Shown: positions 1-6,553, counted from the first letter of the stretch. The stretch is DNA of 10,842 nt from DASVCZ01 sp036381335 (GCA_036381335.1 DASVCZ010000016.1:1-10842); one strand, 5' to 3'. Notes: generated by a model from the sequence alone, not told the origin. Translations and numbers: made by a program.

Positions 1-383
1 TGACTGCCCCAGGTACTAAACTCACCATCGAGAATGTTATTTAAGTGCAGATTTAGGTCTTCGACGGTGATCTTTTCACCATCAAAGTTGCGCCACTCTA
101 ATTTATCGGGTAGCTTTTTTTTGATAATCCAGATACCTTTACCAGCGCTGCCACTAGCAGGCTTAATGACGAACGGAGTCGGGATAGCTTCCCAAAAAAT
201 ATTTTCTAGATCTTTAAGGGATTCTACTACGTGGTATATCTGAGCAGTCGGAATGTCATGCTTGGACAATAATTCTTTAGCCCGGAGTTTAGAAAAGCCA
301 TATTGTTTGGCTGAGCTCGGGTTGAGCTTGGTGTAAAACTGGCGGGCGTTCATTCCCAAAATGTGGGAGGGTTTGATCGACAT
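1..383 (-). CDS. ATP-grasp ligase, alpha-L-glutamate-ligase-like (RimK-related), N-terminal part
   Basis: The first 127 codons of a gene that runs off the left edge. From the ATG at 383 the protein begins MSIKPSHILGMNARQFY, then has a helical pre-ATP-grasp segment (residues 20-60) and the ATP-grasp nucleotide-binding strand and glycine-rich loop, FVIKP at 71-75 followed by SGSAGKG at 77-83. The ILGMNxR start and this loop resemble the alpha-L-glutamate-ligase-like family, cytosolic enzymes that use ATP to form amide bonds to amino acids; the substrate is unknown. The gene is in the same frame as the upstream 7TM gene, starting 18 bases after its stop, so co-transcription is likely. No well-placed Shine-Dalgarno sequence is visible: GAGGAG at 405-410 is 21 bases away, and a nearer ATG at 390 is out of frame and soon hits a stop. 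The family call is firm at ATP-grasp level and good at subfamily level, helped by the neighbouring 7TM gene. Confidence 0.85.
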   Translation of the reverse strand, partial: MSIKPSHILGMNARQFYTKLNPSSAKQYGFSKLRAKELLSKHDIPTAQIYHVVESLKDLENIFWEAIPTPFVIKPASGSAGKGIWIIKKKLPDKLEWRNFDGEKITVEDLNLHLNNILDGEFSTWGS

Positions 384-401
384 ATGACATGATCGGTGAG
401 G

Positions 402-1322
402 TTACTCCTCGATAATTGATCTAAACCGCAGAAACTCGCTCAGGCGTAAGCCCGCAAATTTAGCGACTACGATATTGATAACGACAGTTAAAATCAGCAA
501 TAATTCAGGTTCTGTCAAGGCAAATTTTTGAACCTGCTCAAAACCTAAGATGAAACTCGAGACGATGGCTAGACTCAAAGATTCAAGAGTGAGAGCTACC
601 GCATCTGCTGGTTTGGTCCGTGATAAAGCATCCAAGAAATTTTCAGATAAAAGAACCAGAATTAAGATGGGAAAAATGTTGACACTCATTAAGGTCACTA
701 AATTGAGAACCGGCGCAAACATGAGCAAGGCTAAAATCCCTAAAGAAACGGTCCAGATCAGCAGCCCTGTTCGAGGTAAGTAGGACATTTTGGTCTTTTT
801 TAAGACTCGCTTAGTTAAGAGCGCGGTGACGATGATACTCAAAAAGATAATTAAGCCTTCTAAAATGCCGGTAGATGCTAAGGCCACCGCTAATACGGCA
901 GGAATATAGATCCCAAAGCCACGGAAACCAATGATATGACGAGAAGAGGCAATCAAGGCTGCAATCAAAGGAAAGAGGAGTACCAGCACGATCACGTTAG
1001 CGGGTACACCTTCTCCTACTGCTTGGCGAATAGCGTGTTGGAGAAAATTATTCCAGGTCAAAGGCTCAATCGGATTTTCTTCTAAATATTGGGCCAAAAT
1101 GCTCTTCTGCTTACCCCCTGATTCGGTGATGTCGCTGTCTTTCTTTTCTTGAATCTTTTGGGTGACTTCGGCGGAGGGGGTAGCCAAGGTGGCGCTCTCC
1201 GTACTGGTAGCCGATTCCGTCGCCACTGGAGCAGGACTCTCAGTTTGAGCCTGGGTTAGCTGAGGTGAGTGGGCCACCAAAGTAAAACTTAGGGCAAGGA
1301 AAAGGAAGAGGCGTGTCAACAT
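402..1322 (-). CDS. Seven-helix membrane protein of the 7TM_transglut family, without transglutaminase domain
   Basis: A 306-residue membrane protein. It has an N-terminal signal peptide (about 1-25, possible cleavage after TQA), a low-complexity Ser/Thr/Ala/Glu linker with repeated TESAT (about 26-60), and then seven hydrophobic segments at about 108-126, 133-151, 153-170, 183-203, 205-226, 240-262 and 270-289. The conserved look of the family lies in SSRHIIGFRGFGIYIPA (126-142), FPILILVLLSENF (217-229) and the end AKFAGLRLSEFLRF (287-300). In the commonly described relatives this 7TM unit is fused to a catalytically dead transglutaminase domain on the outside and sits beside an ATP-grasp ligase. 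Here only about 80 residues precede the first helix, so that domain is absent, but the ATP-grasp gene follows directly. The role is unknown; anchoring or exporting the ligase product is a reasonable inference. The start ATG lies six bases after a perfect TATAAT, so the message may be leaderless. Confidence 0.85.
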   Translation of the reverse strand: MLTRLFLFLALSFTLVAHSPQLTQAQTESPAPVATESATSTESATLATPSAEVTQKIQEKKDSDITESGGKQKSILAQYLEENPIEPLTWNNFLQHAIRQAVGEGVPANVIVLVLLFPLIAALIASSRHIIGFRGFGIYIPAVLAVALASTGILEGLIIFLSIIVTALLTKRVLKKTKMSYLPRTGLLIWTVSLGILALLMFAPVLNLVTLMSVNIFPILILVLLSENFLDALSRTKPADAVALTLESLSLAIVSSFILGFEQVQKFALTEPELLLILTVVINIVVAKFAGLRLSEFLRFRSIIEE

Positions 1323-1328
1323 AACTGT

Positions 1329-1334
1329 ATTATA
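1329..1334 (-). promoter_or_regulatory. Candidate -10 box (TATAAT) just upstream of the 7TM gene
   Basis: On the minus strand a perfect TATAAT hexamer is followed by six bases (ACAGTT) and then the ATG of the 7TM gene, so transcription would begin at or near the A of the start codon. No Shine-Dalgarno sequence fits in this space. The -35 region is weak (TTACCT with a 17-base spacer matches TTGACA at three positions). The motif CCTAAT occurs twice, nine bases apart, in the spacer. This would give the 7TM and ATP-grasp genes their own promoter inside the operon. It is a motif match only. Confidence 0.4.
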
Positions 1335-1384
1335 CCCAAATTAGGATAATTAGGTAACTGAGTAACTAAAAACCGTTAATAATC

Positions 1385-1741
1385 TTAGAGTATAAACCTA
1401 ATTAGCCGGTGAATAAAACTAATTAGGACTGAAGTCAGCAATAACGAGAAAAAGAAAGTGATGGGGACACCAGCTATAACCATGCTTTGAATGGAAAAGC
1501 CTGGCACTAAGTAGGTCAGCAGCCAGAGTAAACCAACATTGAGTACAACGCCAAAAACGCCAAAAGTAACTAGATTAAGAGGGAGTGTCAATAGTTTGAG
1601 GATGGGTTTAAGGAGAGAGTTGATAATGGTTAAGACCACGCTGGCAATCAGCAAAGTAATCCAGTTGTCGTAATTGATGGTAGGCAGCAAGAAAGCGAGT
1701 AAAAACAAGGTTAGGCCAGTAGCTAAAAAGGGTCGAATCAT
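1385..1741 (-). CDS. Phage_holin_4_2-type small membrane protein
   Basis: A 118-residue, almost wholly hydrophobic protein with four predicted helices (about 4-21, 27-45, 57-79 and 88-110). The segment LLKPILKLLTLPLNLVTFGV at 43-62, followed by a hydrophobic stretch ending in LVPGFSI (78-84), is typical of the Phage_holin_4_2 family (formerly DUF360). This is a widespread family of bacterial chromosomal membrane proteins whose name comes from similarity to holins; most members are not in prophages and have no proven function. Its ATG overlaps the uvrC stop in an ATGA arrangement, and a GAAAGG ribosome-binding site lies nine bases upstream inside uvrC, so its translation is probably coupled to uvrC. 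No other phage gene is visible here, so a lysis role is not supported. Confidence 0.85.
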   Translation of the reverse strand: MIRPFLATGLTLFLLAFLLPTINYDNWITLLIASVVLTIINSLLKPILKLLTLPLNLVTFGVFGVVLNVGLLWLLTYLVPGFSIQSMVIAGVPITFFFSLLLTSVLISFIHRLIRFIL

Positions 1742-3177
1742 GTAAGTAAACCTTTCAATCGGCGTCGACTGTGTTGTTTTTTAGAAAACCGATGTGACTC
1801 GTCGCGGATACGTTGAATCAAGTTCAAGGTGGGGTGGTTCTCTTCTAAGGTAATAATATGATACCTCAATTTTTCCGGTTGTTGGGCCAGTTGCGACCGG
1901 TCACTGTCCGTTAATTGAGGTAAACTAAGCGCCGGAATAATAATTCGGTCGGGATTTTTGGCAATGCTAATGACCGGGTTGACCCAACGCCAGACAGATA
2001 AGGCAGCTCGTAGTTGGCCTCTGCCCCCGTCAATAACCACCAGATCAGGCTTCCCCCACTCCGGATGATTTTGCCGCCGAACTAAGGCTTCCTTCATCAT
2101 CTGGTAATCATTAGGAGTGTCCAAGGTTCGAATATTAAATAATTTATACTCACTGTTTTCTGGATGACCTTTGATAAAAGTGACCATAGAAACTGAAGCC
2201 AAGGTACCTTGGGTATTACTGACGTCGTAGCCTTCGATCCGGGACAAGGGCATATCTTTGGGGAGATAGAGGTAGGTAGACAGAAAGCGCCGGAGATGAG
2301 CCAGTCCCTCTTCCACCTGAGTGTTTCTTAATTGAGGCAGCATGGTGGAAGGTTTGAGCAGGTACGTTTTTTGAGTCACGTCTCTAATGACCAAGACTTT
2401 ATCGCGCAACTTAGCCGCCAGCTCATATTTTTCATTGGCAGCGGCTGCTTTCATTTCAGCCTCAATCTCTCGTAGCACGTCTTTCTTTCTGCCGCGGAGA
2501 AAAGCAATTAAATGGGCGATGTTTTCTTGGTATTCTTCTGGGCTGATATCTCCGACACAGGCTCCCGGACAAAGATCGATGTGGTAATAAAAACAGGGTT
2601 TTTTAATTTTTAATTTCAAATTTTTAGTTTCTAAAGGCTGATTACACCAGGGGAAAATTCGACGAGCGATGGTGAGCACTTCCCGGACTTTGTAGGCACT
2701 CGGAAACGGGCCCAAAATTGTGCCCTTAACTAAGCCTTTATCAATCTCTTGTTTGCGAACGGTTAAGACCCGAGGATAGGTTTCATTGGTAATCTGAATA
2801 TAGAGGGGAGTTTTATCGTCTTTTAGGAGAATGTTAGCAGAAGGTTGATGGGTGCGAATCAATTCGGCTTCCACCAGTAAGGCTTCGAGTTCGCTTTCCA
2901 GCACTTCCCACTTCAGTGTCTGGGCACTGAGGACCATTTGCTGAATCCGGGAGACTAAGCGTTTAACGTGTTTATAAGAAGTGACGCGGTTCTTCAGATT
3001 TTTAGCTTTACCGACGTACAGGACTTCGCCGTTTTTGCCTAAGAACCAGTAGACTCCAGGTGCCGAGGGTAAGTCCGACAACACCGATTCCCACGCCAAG
3101 GAGAACGTAGGGGTGGGTGAGCTGGCCAATGATTTTGGGCGCGGCGGTGATGGTGATTTCGGTTGCTTGGTCGCCAT
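1738..3177 (-). CDS. uvrC: UvrABC excinuclease subunit C, short form without HhH domain
   Basis: UvrC makes both incisions around a DNA lesion after UvrB has marked it. Domain order in these 479 residues: GIY-YIG nuclease (about 36-115, with Y43, Y54-V-G56, R64 and E103 at the positions expected of the 3'-incision site), a four-cysteine region (C178, C195, C203, C207), the UVR helix pair that binds UvrB (about 231-268), and the RNase H-like domain for 5' incision (D318 in EGYDVSN, D383 in VIDGGRGQ, H462 in DESHRF). The protein stops 17 residues after that His, so the tandem helix-hairpin-helix domain of typical proteins of about 600 residues is missing. The start is uncertain. The ATG at 3177 adds a Lys/Pro/Ser-rich leader of about 27 residues, whereas TTG at 3099 would give the usual N-terminal length. 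Either way it overlaps the end of the upstream transglutaminase-like gene in another frame. The downstream gene overlaps its stop as ATGA. Confidence 0.96.
   Translation of the reverse strand: MATKQPKSPSPPRPKSLASSPTPTFSLAWESVLSDLPSAPGVYWFLGKNGEVLYVGKAKNLKNRVTSYKHVKRLVSRIQQMVLSAQTLKWEVLESELEALLVEAELIRTHQPSANILLKDDKTPLYIQITNETYPRVLTVRKQEIDKGLVKGTILGPFPSAYKVREVLTIARRIFPWCNQPLETKNLKLKIKKPCFYYHIDLCPGACVGDISPEEYQENIAHLIAFLRGRKKDVLREIEAEMKAAAANEKYELAAKLRDKVLVIRDVTQKTYLLKPSTMLPQLRNTQVEEGLAHLRRFLSTYLYLPKDMPLSRIEGYDVSNTQGTLASVSMVTFIKGHPENSEYKLFNIRTLDTPNDYQMMKEALVRRQNHPEWGKPDLVVIDGGRGQLRAALSVWRWVNPVISIAKNPDRIIIPALSLPQLTDSDRSQLAQQPEKLRYHIITLEENHPTLNLIQRIRDESHRFSKKQHSRRRLKGLLT
1751..1756 (-). promoter_or_regulatory. 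Ribosome-binding site of the holin-like gene, inside uvrC
   Basis: GAAAGG on the minus strand, nine bases before the ATG at 1741. It lies within the last codons of uvrC and supports the ATGA-overlapping start of the downstream gene. Confidence 0.5.
2599..2632 (-). repeat. AT-rich A-tract segment inside uvrC, possible inserted dispersed repeat
   Basis: A run made of iterated AAATT/AAAATT units encodes residues around KNLKLKIKK between C178 and C195 of UvrC. The spacing between these cysteines is 16 residues here against 10 in Thermotoga maritima UvrC as I recall its sequence, so about six residues are extra. The base composition is far more AT-rich than the surrounding gene. That it is a dispersed genomic repeat is an inference. 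Confidence 0.35.
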
Positions 3178-4870
3178 AAGTAATATCCAGAGTTACCTTT
3201 TGAGGTCGCCACCAGGAATCTGATACTAGCCTAACAGGGAGGGTGGCAGTTTGAAAAGGAAGAACTGATTGTAACGTGTGCGTCTGCCTTTGCCAATCGA
3301 GCAGATCATCAGTAGTAATAGTAACGGGCAGGTTGTAGACTGCTTGTCCCAGGTTGTTGATGAACTGTAAGTCAGCGACTGATTTCAGAGGAGTTGTGCC
3401 GAGTTGGAGCTGATCGACAATGATTTGGAAAGAAGGTTCTTGAGTAATGAAGCGGTCGCCAAAAGTAACTTCCACGTCTTTGGTCTCGATGTTCTGGGTT
3501 TTGTAACTGCCGGCGGGCAGTGGCAACTCGCTATCACTGCCGTTGTAGGCAAAGACGATGTGATTGAGGTCAAATTGGTCAAAGTAATTAATGCCACCAG
3601 CTGTATCTTCCCAGGTGGGATCGATGGGTACCCAGCGATTTTGGTTGGTGTTAAAGTATTCTGGCCAAGCATGCAGAGTGTCTTGGACAAAGCTTAGAGG
3701 GCGCAAAACTTCGTTTTCGGTGTAGGCATACCCAGTGGCGCGGCGGGCGGGAATGCCTTGGGCCCGGCTGAGGGTGATAAACAAGTCGGTGTATTCCTGG
3801 CACATAGCCCGATGGGGCTCACTCAACGCCCCCGCCGCGCCTAATCGAATCACAGGATTTTCCTGTACTCGGTCGTAATCGTACTCCAGCGTCGATAGCA
3901 CGTAGCGATAGATATCTTCCACCGATGATTGCTCCCCAACTACTTCCTGCACCTGGGTATCATTCAACGGCCAGTAGTCATCTGCTTGTAGGAACTGATT
4001 GGTAGGTTGAATCACAGGCACACTACCATTAGGCGATAGCGTCAACTTCACCGTTGCTTCCGCATTTACCACTTGGGTCACGTTAGCAGGTAAAGTATAG
4101 GTTGCAATCCAGTTGCCGTCGGCGTCGCTTTCAATTTTTTCTGGCAAAGGTTCCAGCGCATGATAATCCAGCCGTTGATACGGAGTGTCCGGGGGTAAGG
4201 CAATCTGCATCAAGCGGACGCCGTTGGTCGGATTTTCCAGATGATACCTAAAGGCCAATTTAAAGTACTGTTCCTGACCATAGACTGCCACTACACTACT
4301 CTTGCCGGCTTCATTAATGACGGTTCTAAAGTTACTGCCTTCCACCACCGTGGTATAGGTCCCAGGGTGAATTCGGGTCGGTTCCCCGTACTTCAAAGGA
4401 GTTACCAACGTCAGCGAGTACGAGGAATAAGTGTCAGTCGTGGCCAGCTGTGGCACATAGACCTCCAACACATTCCCACTGACGACGGTGGCATCAGGAT
4501 TGGTGTAACTAATGGTGAAGATACGTTCTTTGTTTTCGCCGACGATGCGGTCAGGAAAGGTAATGCCAATACTGGTTTCATTCTTAGTGGTGTTGACCTC
4601 CGGCGTTATTCGCTGGCTGCCATTAGTCACGGTCACATTCGTCAGTGAGTTGGAGCTAACTTTCAAGCCATACTGAGTAATAAAAAACAAGGGAGTTTTA
4701 TTAACGATTTTAAATTCATGGGTAACGCGGGCGGAACCTTGGTCATCAACGATGTAGGTGGTTTTGAGATGAGTTTCGAAGTTTTCATCAGCTTTAACGG
4801 GTAAAGTCAGAAACACAAAAACTGGTAAGAAAGTTAGAATGCTAAAAAGAGTAAGCAATAGGCGACGCAT
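3008..4870 (-). CDS. Secreted, membrane-anchored transglutaminase-like protein with intact Cys-His-Asp triad
   Basis: A 620-residue exported protein. It has a signal peptide (1-27, cleavage likely after VKA) and a long beta-rich N-terminal region (about 30-290), whose first part resembles the modules that precede Transglut_core in DUF3857-type proteins. A transglutaminase-like core follows (about 315-440) with C356 in AMCQEY, H400 in TLHAWPEY and D417 in WVPIDPTWED. After that come a beta-sandwich-like region (about 475-575), one transmembrane helix (about 588-609) and a basic tail RQKRRSPVRR. This gives an outside-facing enzyme held in the membrane by its C-terminus. The superfamily includes transglutaminases, peptidases and amide-transfer enzymes that work through a Cys thiol; the substrate here is unknown. 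It heads the minus-strand operon that later contains the 7TM and ATP-grasp genes. Its last 57 codons overlap the uvrC reading frame. No Shine-Dalgarno sequence is seen, but an extended -10-like motif ends six bases before the ATG. Confidence 0.9.
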   Translation of the reverse strand: MRRLLLTLFSILTFLPVFVFLTLPVKADENFETHLKTTYIVDDQGSARVTHEFKIVNKTPLFFITQYGLKVSSNSLTNVTVTNGSQRITPEVNTTKNETSIGITFPDRIVGENKERIFTISYTNPDATVVSGNVLEVYVPQLATTDTYSSYSLTLVTPLKYGEPTRIHPGTYTTVVEGSNFRTVINEAGKSSVVAVYGQEQYFKLAFRYHLENPTNGVRLMQIALPPDTPYQRLDYHALEPLPEKIESDADGNWIATYTLPANVTQVVNAEATVKLTLSPNGSVPVIQPTNQFLQADDYWPLNDTQVQEVVGEQSSVEDIYRYVLSTLEYDYDRVQENPVIRLGAAGALSEPHRAMCQEYTDLFITLSRAQGIPARRATGYAYTENEVLRPLSFVQDTLHAWPEYFNTNQNRWVPIDPTWEDTAGGINYFDQFDLNHIVFAYNGSDSELPLPAGSYKTQNIETKDVEVTFGDRFITQEPSFQIIVDQLQLGTTPLKSVADLQFINNLGQAVYNLPVTITTDDLLDWQRQTHTLQSVLPFQTATLPVRLVSDSWWRPQKVTLDITYGDQATEITITAAPKIIGQLTHPYVLLGVGIGVVGLTLGTWSLLVLRQKRRSPVRR

Positions 4871-4876
4871 TACTTA

Positions 4877-4882
4877 AAGATA
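4877..4882 (-). promoter_or_regulatory. Candidate extended -10 box before the transglutaminase-like gene
   Basis: The minus strand reads TGATATCTT, a TGn extension plus a hexamer matching TATAAT at four of six positions. It is followed by TAAGTA and the ATG at 4870. No convincing -35 box or ribosome-binding site is present, so a leaderless message would be expected. This would be the operon's main promoter. It is a weak motif match. Confidence 0.28.
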
Positions 4883-4920
4883 TCAGTTTTTCGAGGAATT
4901 TCTAGAGTGGAGGTTTGGTG

Positions 4921-5148
4921 TCAAAAAGTAAACTCAAAGATCTTCTCTTCTTTTCCACTTAAGTCCGAATATCTAATCCAGGTAGGAGTGACTTTGAAGT
5001 ATGCCTGGTCAGGGTGGCCTTTGTAGACTACTGCACCAGGAACTTTGGTGTGATAAAGTGAAACATGTCTTTCCATCTCTGATCCGAATATCTCAGTTGC
5101 TACACCTTCGTATTGAACCGTAACGTAATCTTCATCCCAACCAATCAA
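4921..5148 (-). pseudogene. 5'-truncated remnant of a pyridoxamine-5'-phosphate-oxidase-like flavoprotein
   Basis: An open frame of 75 codons with no ATG near its start; only TTG is available. It matches just the C-terminal half of small PNPOx-fold FMN-binding proteins: a strand beginning IGWDEDYVTVQYEGVA, a helix, then AYFKVTPTWIRYSDLSG and an acidic or aromatic end EEKIFEFTF. Family members normally have about 60 more residues that form the flavin-binding N-terminal half. Upstream in the same frame the sequence reads SDQDV, TGA, LLIGW, with a TAA further out. The gene therefore appears to have lost its 5' half, with decay at the junction; the first lost residue may be the TGA position inside a NPxVALVIGW-like strand. 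No ribosome-binding site is visible. The rest of the gap between 4871 and 5260 holds no other coding signal. A short live protein is possible but less likely. Confidence 0.6.
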
Positions 5149-5248
5149 AAGTCACACGTCCTGGTCAGAGGTTTATCCCATTGTAGTATATTTCTAATAT
5201 AAGTAGAATACTTAATTAATGAGCATGTAAGTACTAATAAATGCTAGG

Positions 5249-5254
5249 TAGTAT
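5249..5254 (+). promoter_or_regulatory. Candidate -10 box before the beta-sandwich/lysozyme-like gene
   Basis: TAGTAT matches TATAAT at four of six positions and is followed by six bases (TGATTT) and the ATG at 5261, the same geometry as at two other genes here. The overlapping AGGTAG at 5246-5251 could instead be a weak ribosome-binding site. The 5160-5260 interval is very AT-rich, so chance matches are expected. Confidence 0.22.
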
Positions 5255-5260
5255 TGATTT

Positions 5261-6553
5261 ATGCCTTCTTTTCCTAATTTTCCATTAGATATATATTCAG
5301 CGAAAACATTTCCTTTTCTCATTGATACTTCAGGCTGGTATTTGGTGAGAATTACGGCTCAAGTAAAGGGTGAAACTCAACGAACTGGTCAACAAACAGA
5401 TGATGAGGATTTAGTCTTTAAGATTGATGATACTTCGTTTCCCAAATCTGGTACCACAAATAACGTTATAAATTCTCCGGCTGCCTTTAATGGGGGAACT
5501 CAACATGATCAAAAAAAAACCGTATATGTACTACTGCAGCTAATTGCTGGCTCACATACTTTGACTTTGATTCCTGATCACCACGCACATGTGAATCGTG
5601 TTGAATATAGATCAGTTGAAATTAAGGAAAATACCATTAGCTTAAAACTCAATGAATATTCAGAGGAAAGAAACAGGCAACCATGGATTACCTTAGTCAC
5701 AGTGGGTGGAAAATTTACAAGGGTGACATTGACTGTTGATATTCGATGGCACTGGCGTGATGGTGATGATATTCAAGTCAGAATTGATGGTCAGATAGTT
5801 CCAAATCGTCAGTCACTTAAACATAAAGAATGGATCTTTACTTCCAACATAACTTCTCTATTTCAACCTATTCAAACTAAATCATTTAAACTGCCTGAAT
5901 CTTCTAATAAGACACAAATTAATTATGTTGAGCTCTGGGCGGATAGAATGCCAGCATTGAAAGAAATAGTGCTAAAGCTCACAAAGTCAAGTTCTACAGT
6001 GCTTGCAAAGTACTCATTGGGACCAAACGATCAAGACTACAATCGATATGATGAACACATTATTTTTATGGTGAATGAGTGGAATAAGAAATTCCTTTCA
6101 CAACCATTTCCTCCTTCCGATCCTCTCGATCCTAATTTAGTTAAAGCCATGATGTTTGTGGAAAGTAAGATGGGTTTTTACGAACCTCCTCCAAATCATT
6201 ATCCTGCTTCTCCTGATGTGATGCAAATTGGTGATCCTCGTAATCCTGCCATTCATACTCTTAAAAATGATGGGTGGGTAAGTCCCGAAACAGGAAAGGT
6301 GGCTCGAGAGTACATGTGGACCTCTAAAGGACCAGAAATAATGGATTACGGAGATGAAGTAGAAATAAATACAGTAAAGAACAGTATTTATTGGAGTGTT
6401 CGTTGGTTATTCCACCTAGCTGAAATCATACATGAAAATGGTTCTCGATCATGGGAGAAATGGCAAGAAACTGTTAAACGATACAATGGTGAAGGAGATC
6501 TGCAGTATGTTGATAAGGTTTTTAAGATCTATAAAAAAGGTGACTGGAAATAG
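5261..6553 (+). CDS. Two beta-sandwich-like repeats with C-terminal lysozyme/transglycosylase-like domain
   Basis: A 430-residue protein I cannot name. Residues about 8-120 and 145-240 look like two copies of one beta-sandwich (carbohydrate-binding-like) module. Each has a DD-rich turn leading into a strand (DDEDLVFKIDD at 47-57, DGDDIQVRIDG at 167-177) and ends in a matching strand pair (NRVEYRSVEI at 112-121, NYVELWADRM at 221-230). The C-terminal part (about 262-425) resembles lytic-transglycosylase or lysozyme folds: a helix with a candidate catalytic Glu, LVKAMMFVESKMG (E301), then SPDVMQIGDP (317-326), and later KRYNGEGDLQYVDKV (406-420), like the usual YNG..YV.KV ending. No signal peptide is visible, so either export uses another route or it acts inside the cell. 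It starts the plus-strand pair, in an AT-rich island unlike its neighbours. The domain reading is moderately sure; function as a cell-wall-cleaving or cell-wall-binding protein is inferred. Confidence 0.65.
   Translation: MPSFPNFPLDIYSAKTFPFLIDTSGWYLVRITAQVKGETQRTGQQTDDEDLVFKIDDTSFPKSGTTNNVINSPAAFNGGTQHDQKKTVYVLLQLIAGSHTLTLIPDHHAHVNRVEYRSVEIKENTISLKLNEYSEERNRQPWITLVTVGGKFTRVTLTVDIRWHWRDGDDIQVRIDGQIVPNRQSLKHKEWIFTSNITSLFQPIQTKSFKLPESSNKTQINYVELWADRMPALKEIVLKLTKSSSTVLAKYSLGPNDQDYNRYDEHIIFMVNEWNKKFLSQPFPPSDPLDPNLVKAMMFVESKMGFYEPPPNHYPASPDVMQIGDPRNPAIHTLKNDGWVSPETGKVAREYMWTSKGPEIMDYGDEVEINTVKNSIYWSVRWLFHLAEIIHENGSRSWEKWQETVKRYNGEGDLQYVDKVFKIYKKGDWK
6491..6497 (+). promoter_or_regulatory. Shine-Dalgarno sequence that decides the start of the small membrane protein gene
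   Basis: GAAGGAG lies nine bases before the ATG at 6507, inside the 3' end of the upstream gene. It favours 6507 over the upstream ATG codons at 6432 and after, which would add an unlikely basic N-terminus and a longer overlap. Confidence 0.6.

Noticed and set aside
34..243. Plus-strand open frame of 69 codons
   Set aside because: It is antisense to the ATP-grasp gene, where the glycine-rich loop shows the true frame.
550..783. Plus-strand open frame of 77 codons
   Set aside because: It lies antisense within the 7TM gene, whose membrane helices and family motifs show the minus strand is coding.
1385..1741. Prophage lysis gene, suggested by holin similarity
   Set aside because: The family is common on ordinary chromosomes and there are no other phage genes around it.
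3385..3697. Open frames of about 100 codons on both strands within the transglutaminase-like gene
   Set aside because: They are shadows of the segment around H400 and D417 of the real gene; no recognisable protein features.
4241..4648. Plus-strand open frame of 135 codons
   Set aside because: It is antisense to the beta-rich N-terminal part of the transglutaminase-like gene, with no domain-like features.
5209..5233. Inverted repeat TACTTA / TAAGTA with a 13-base loop upstream of the 5261 gene
   Set aside because: Arms of only six A/T-rich bases in a very AT-rich interval; expected by chance and not followed by a T-run.
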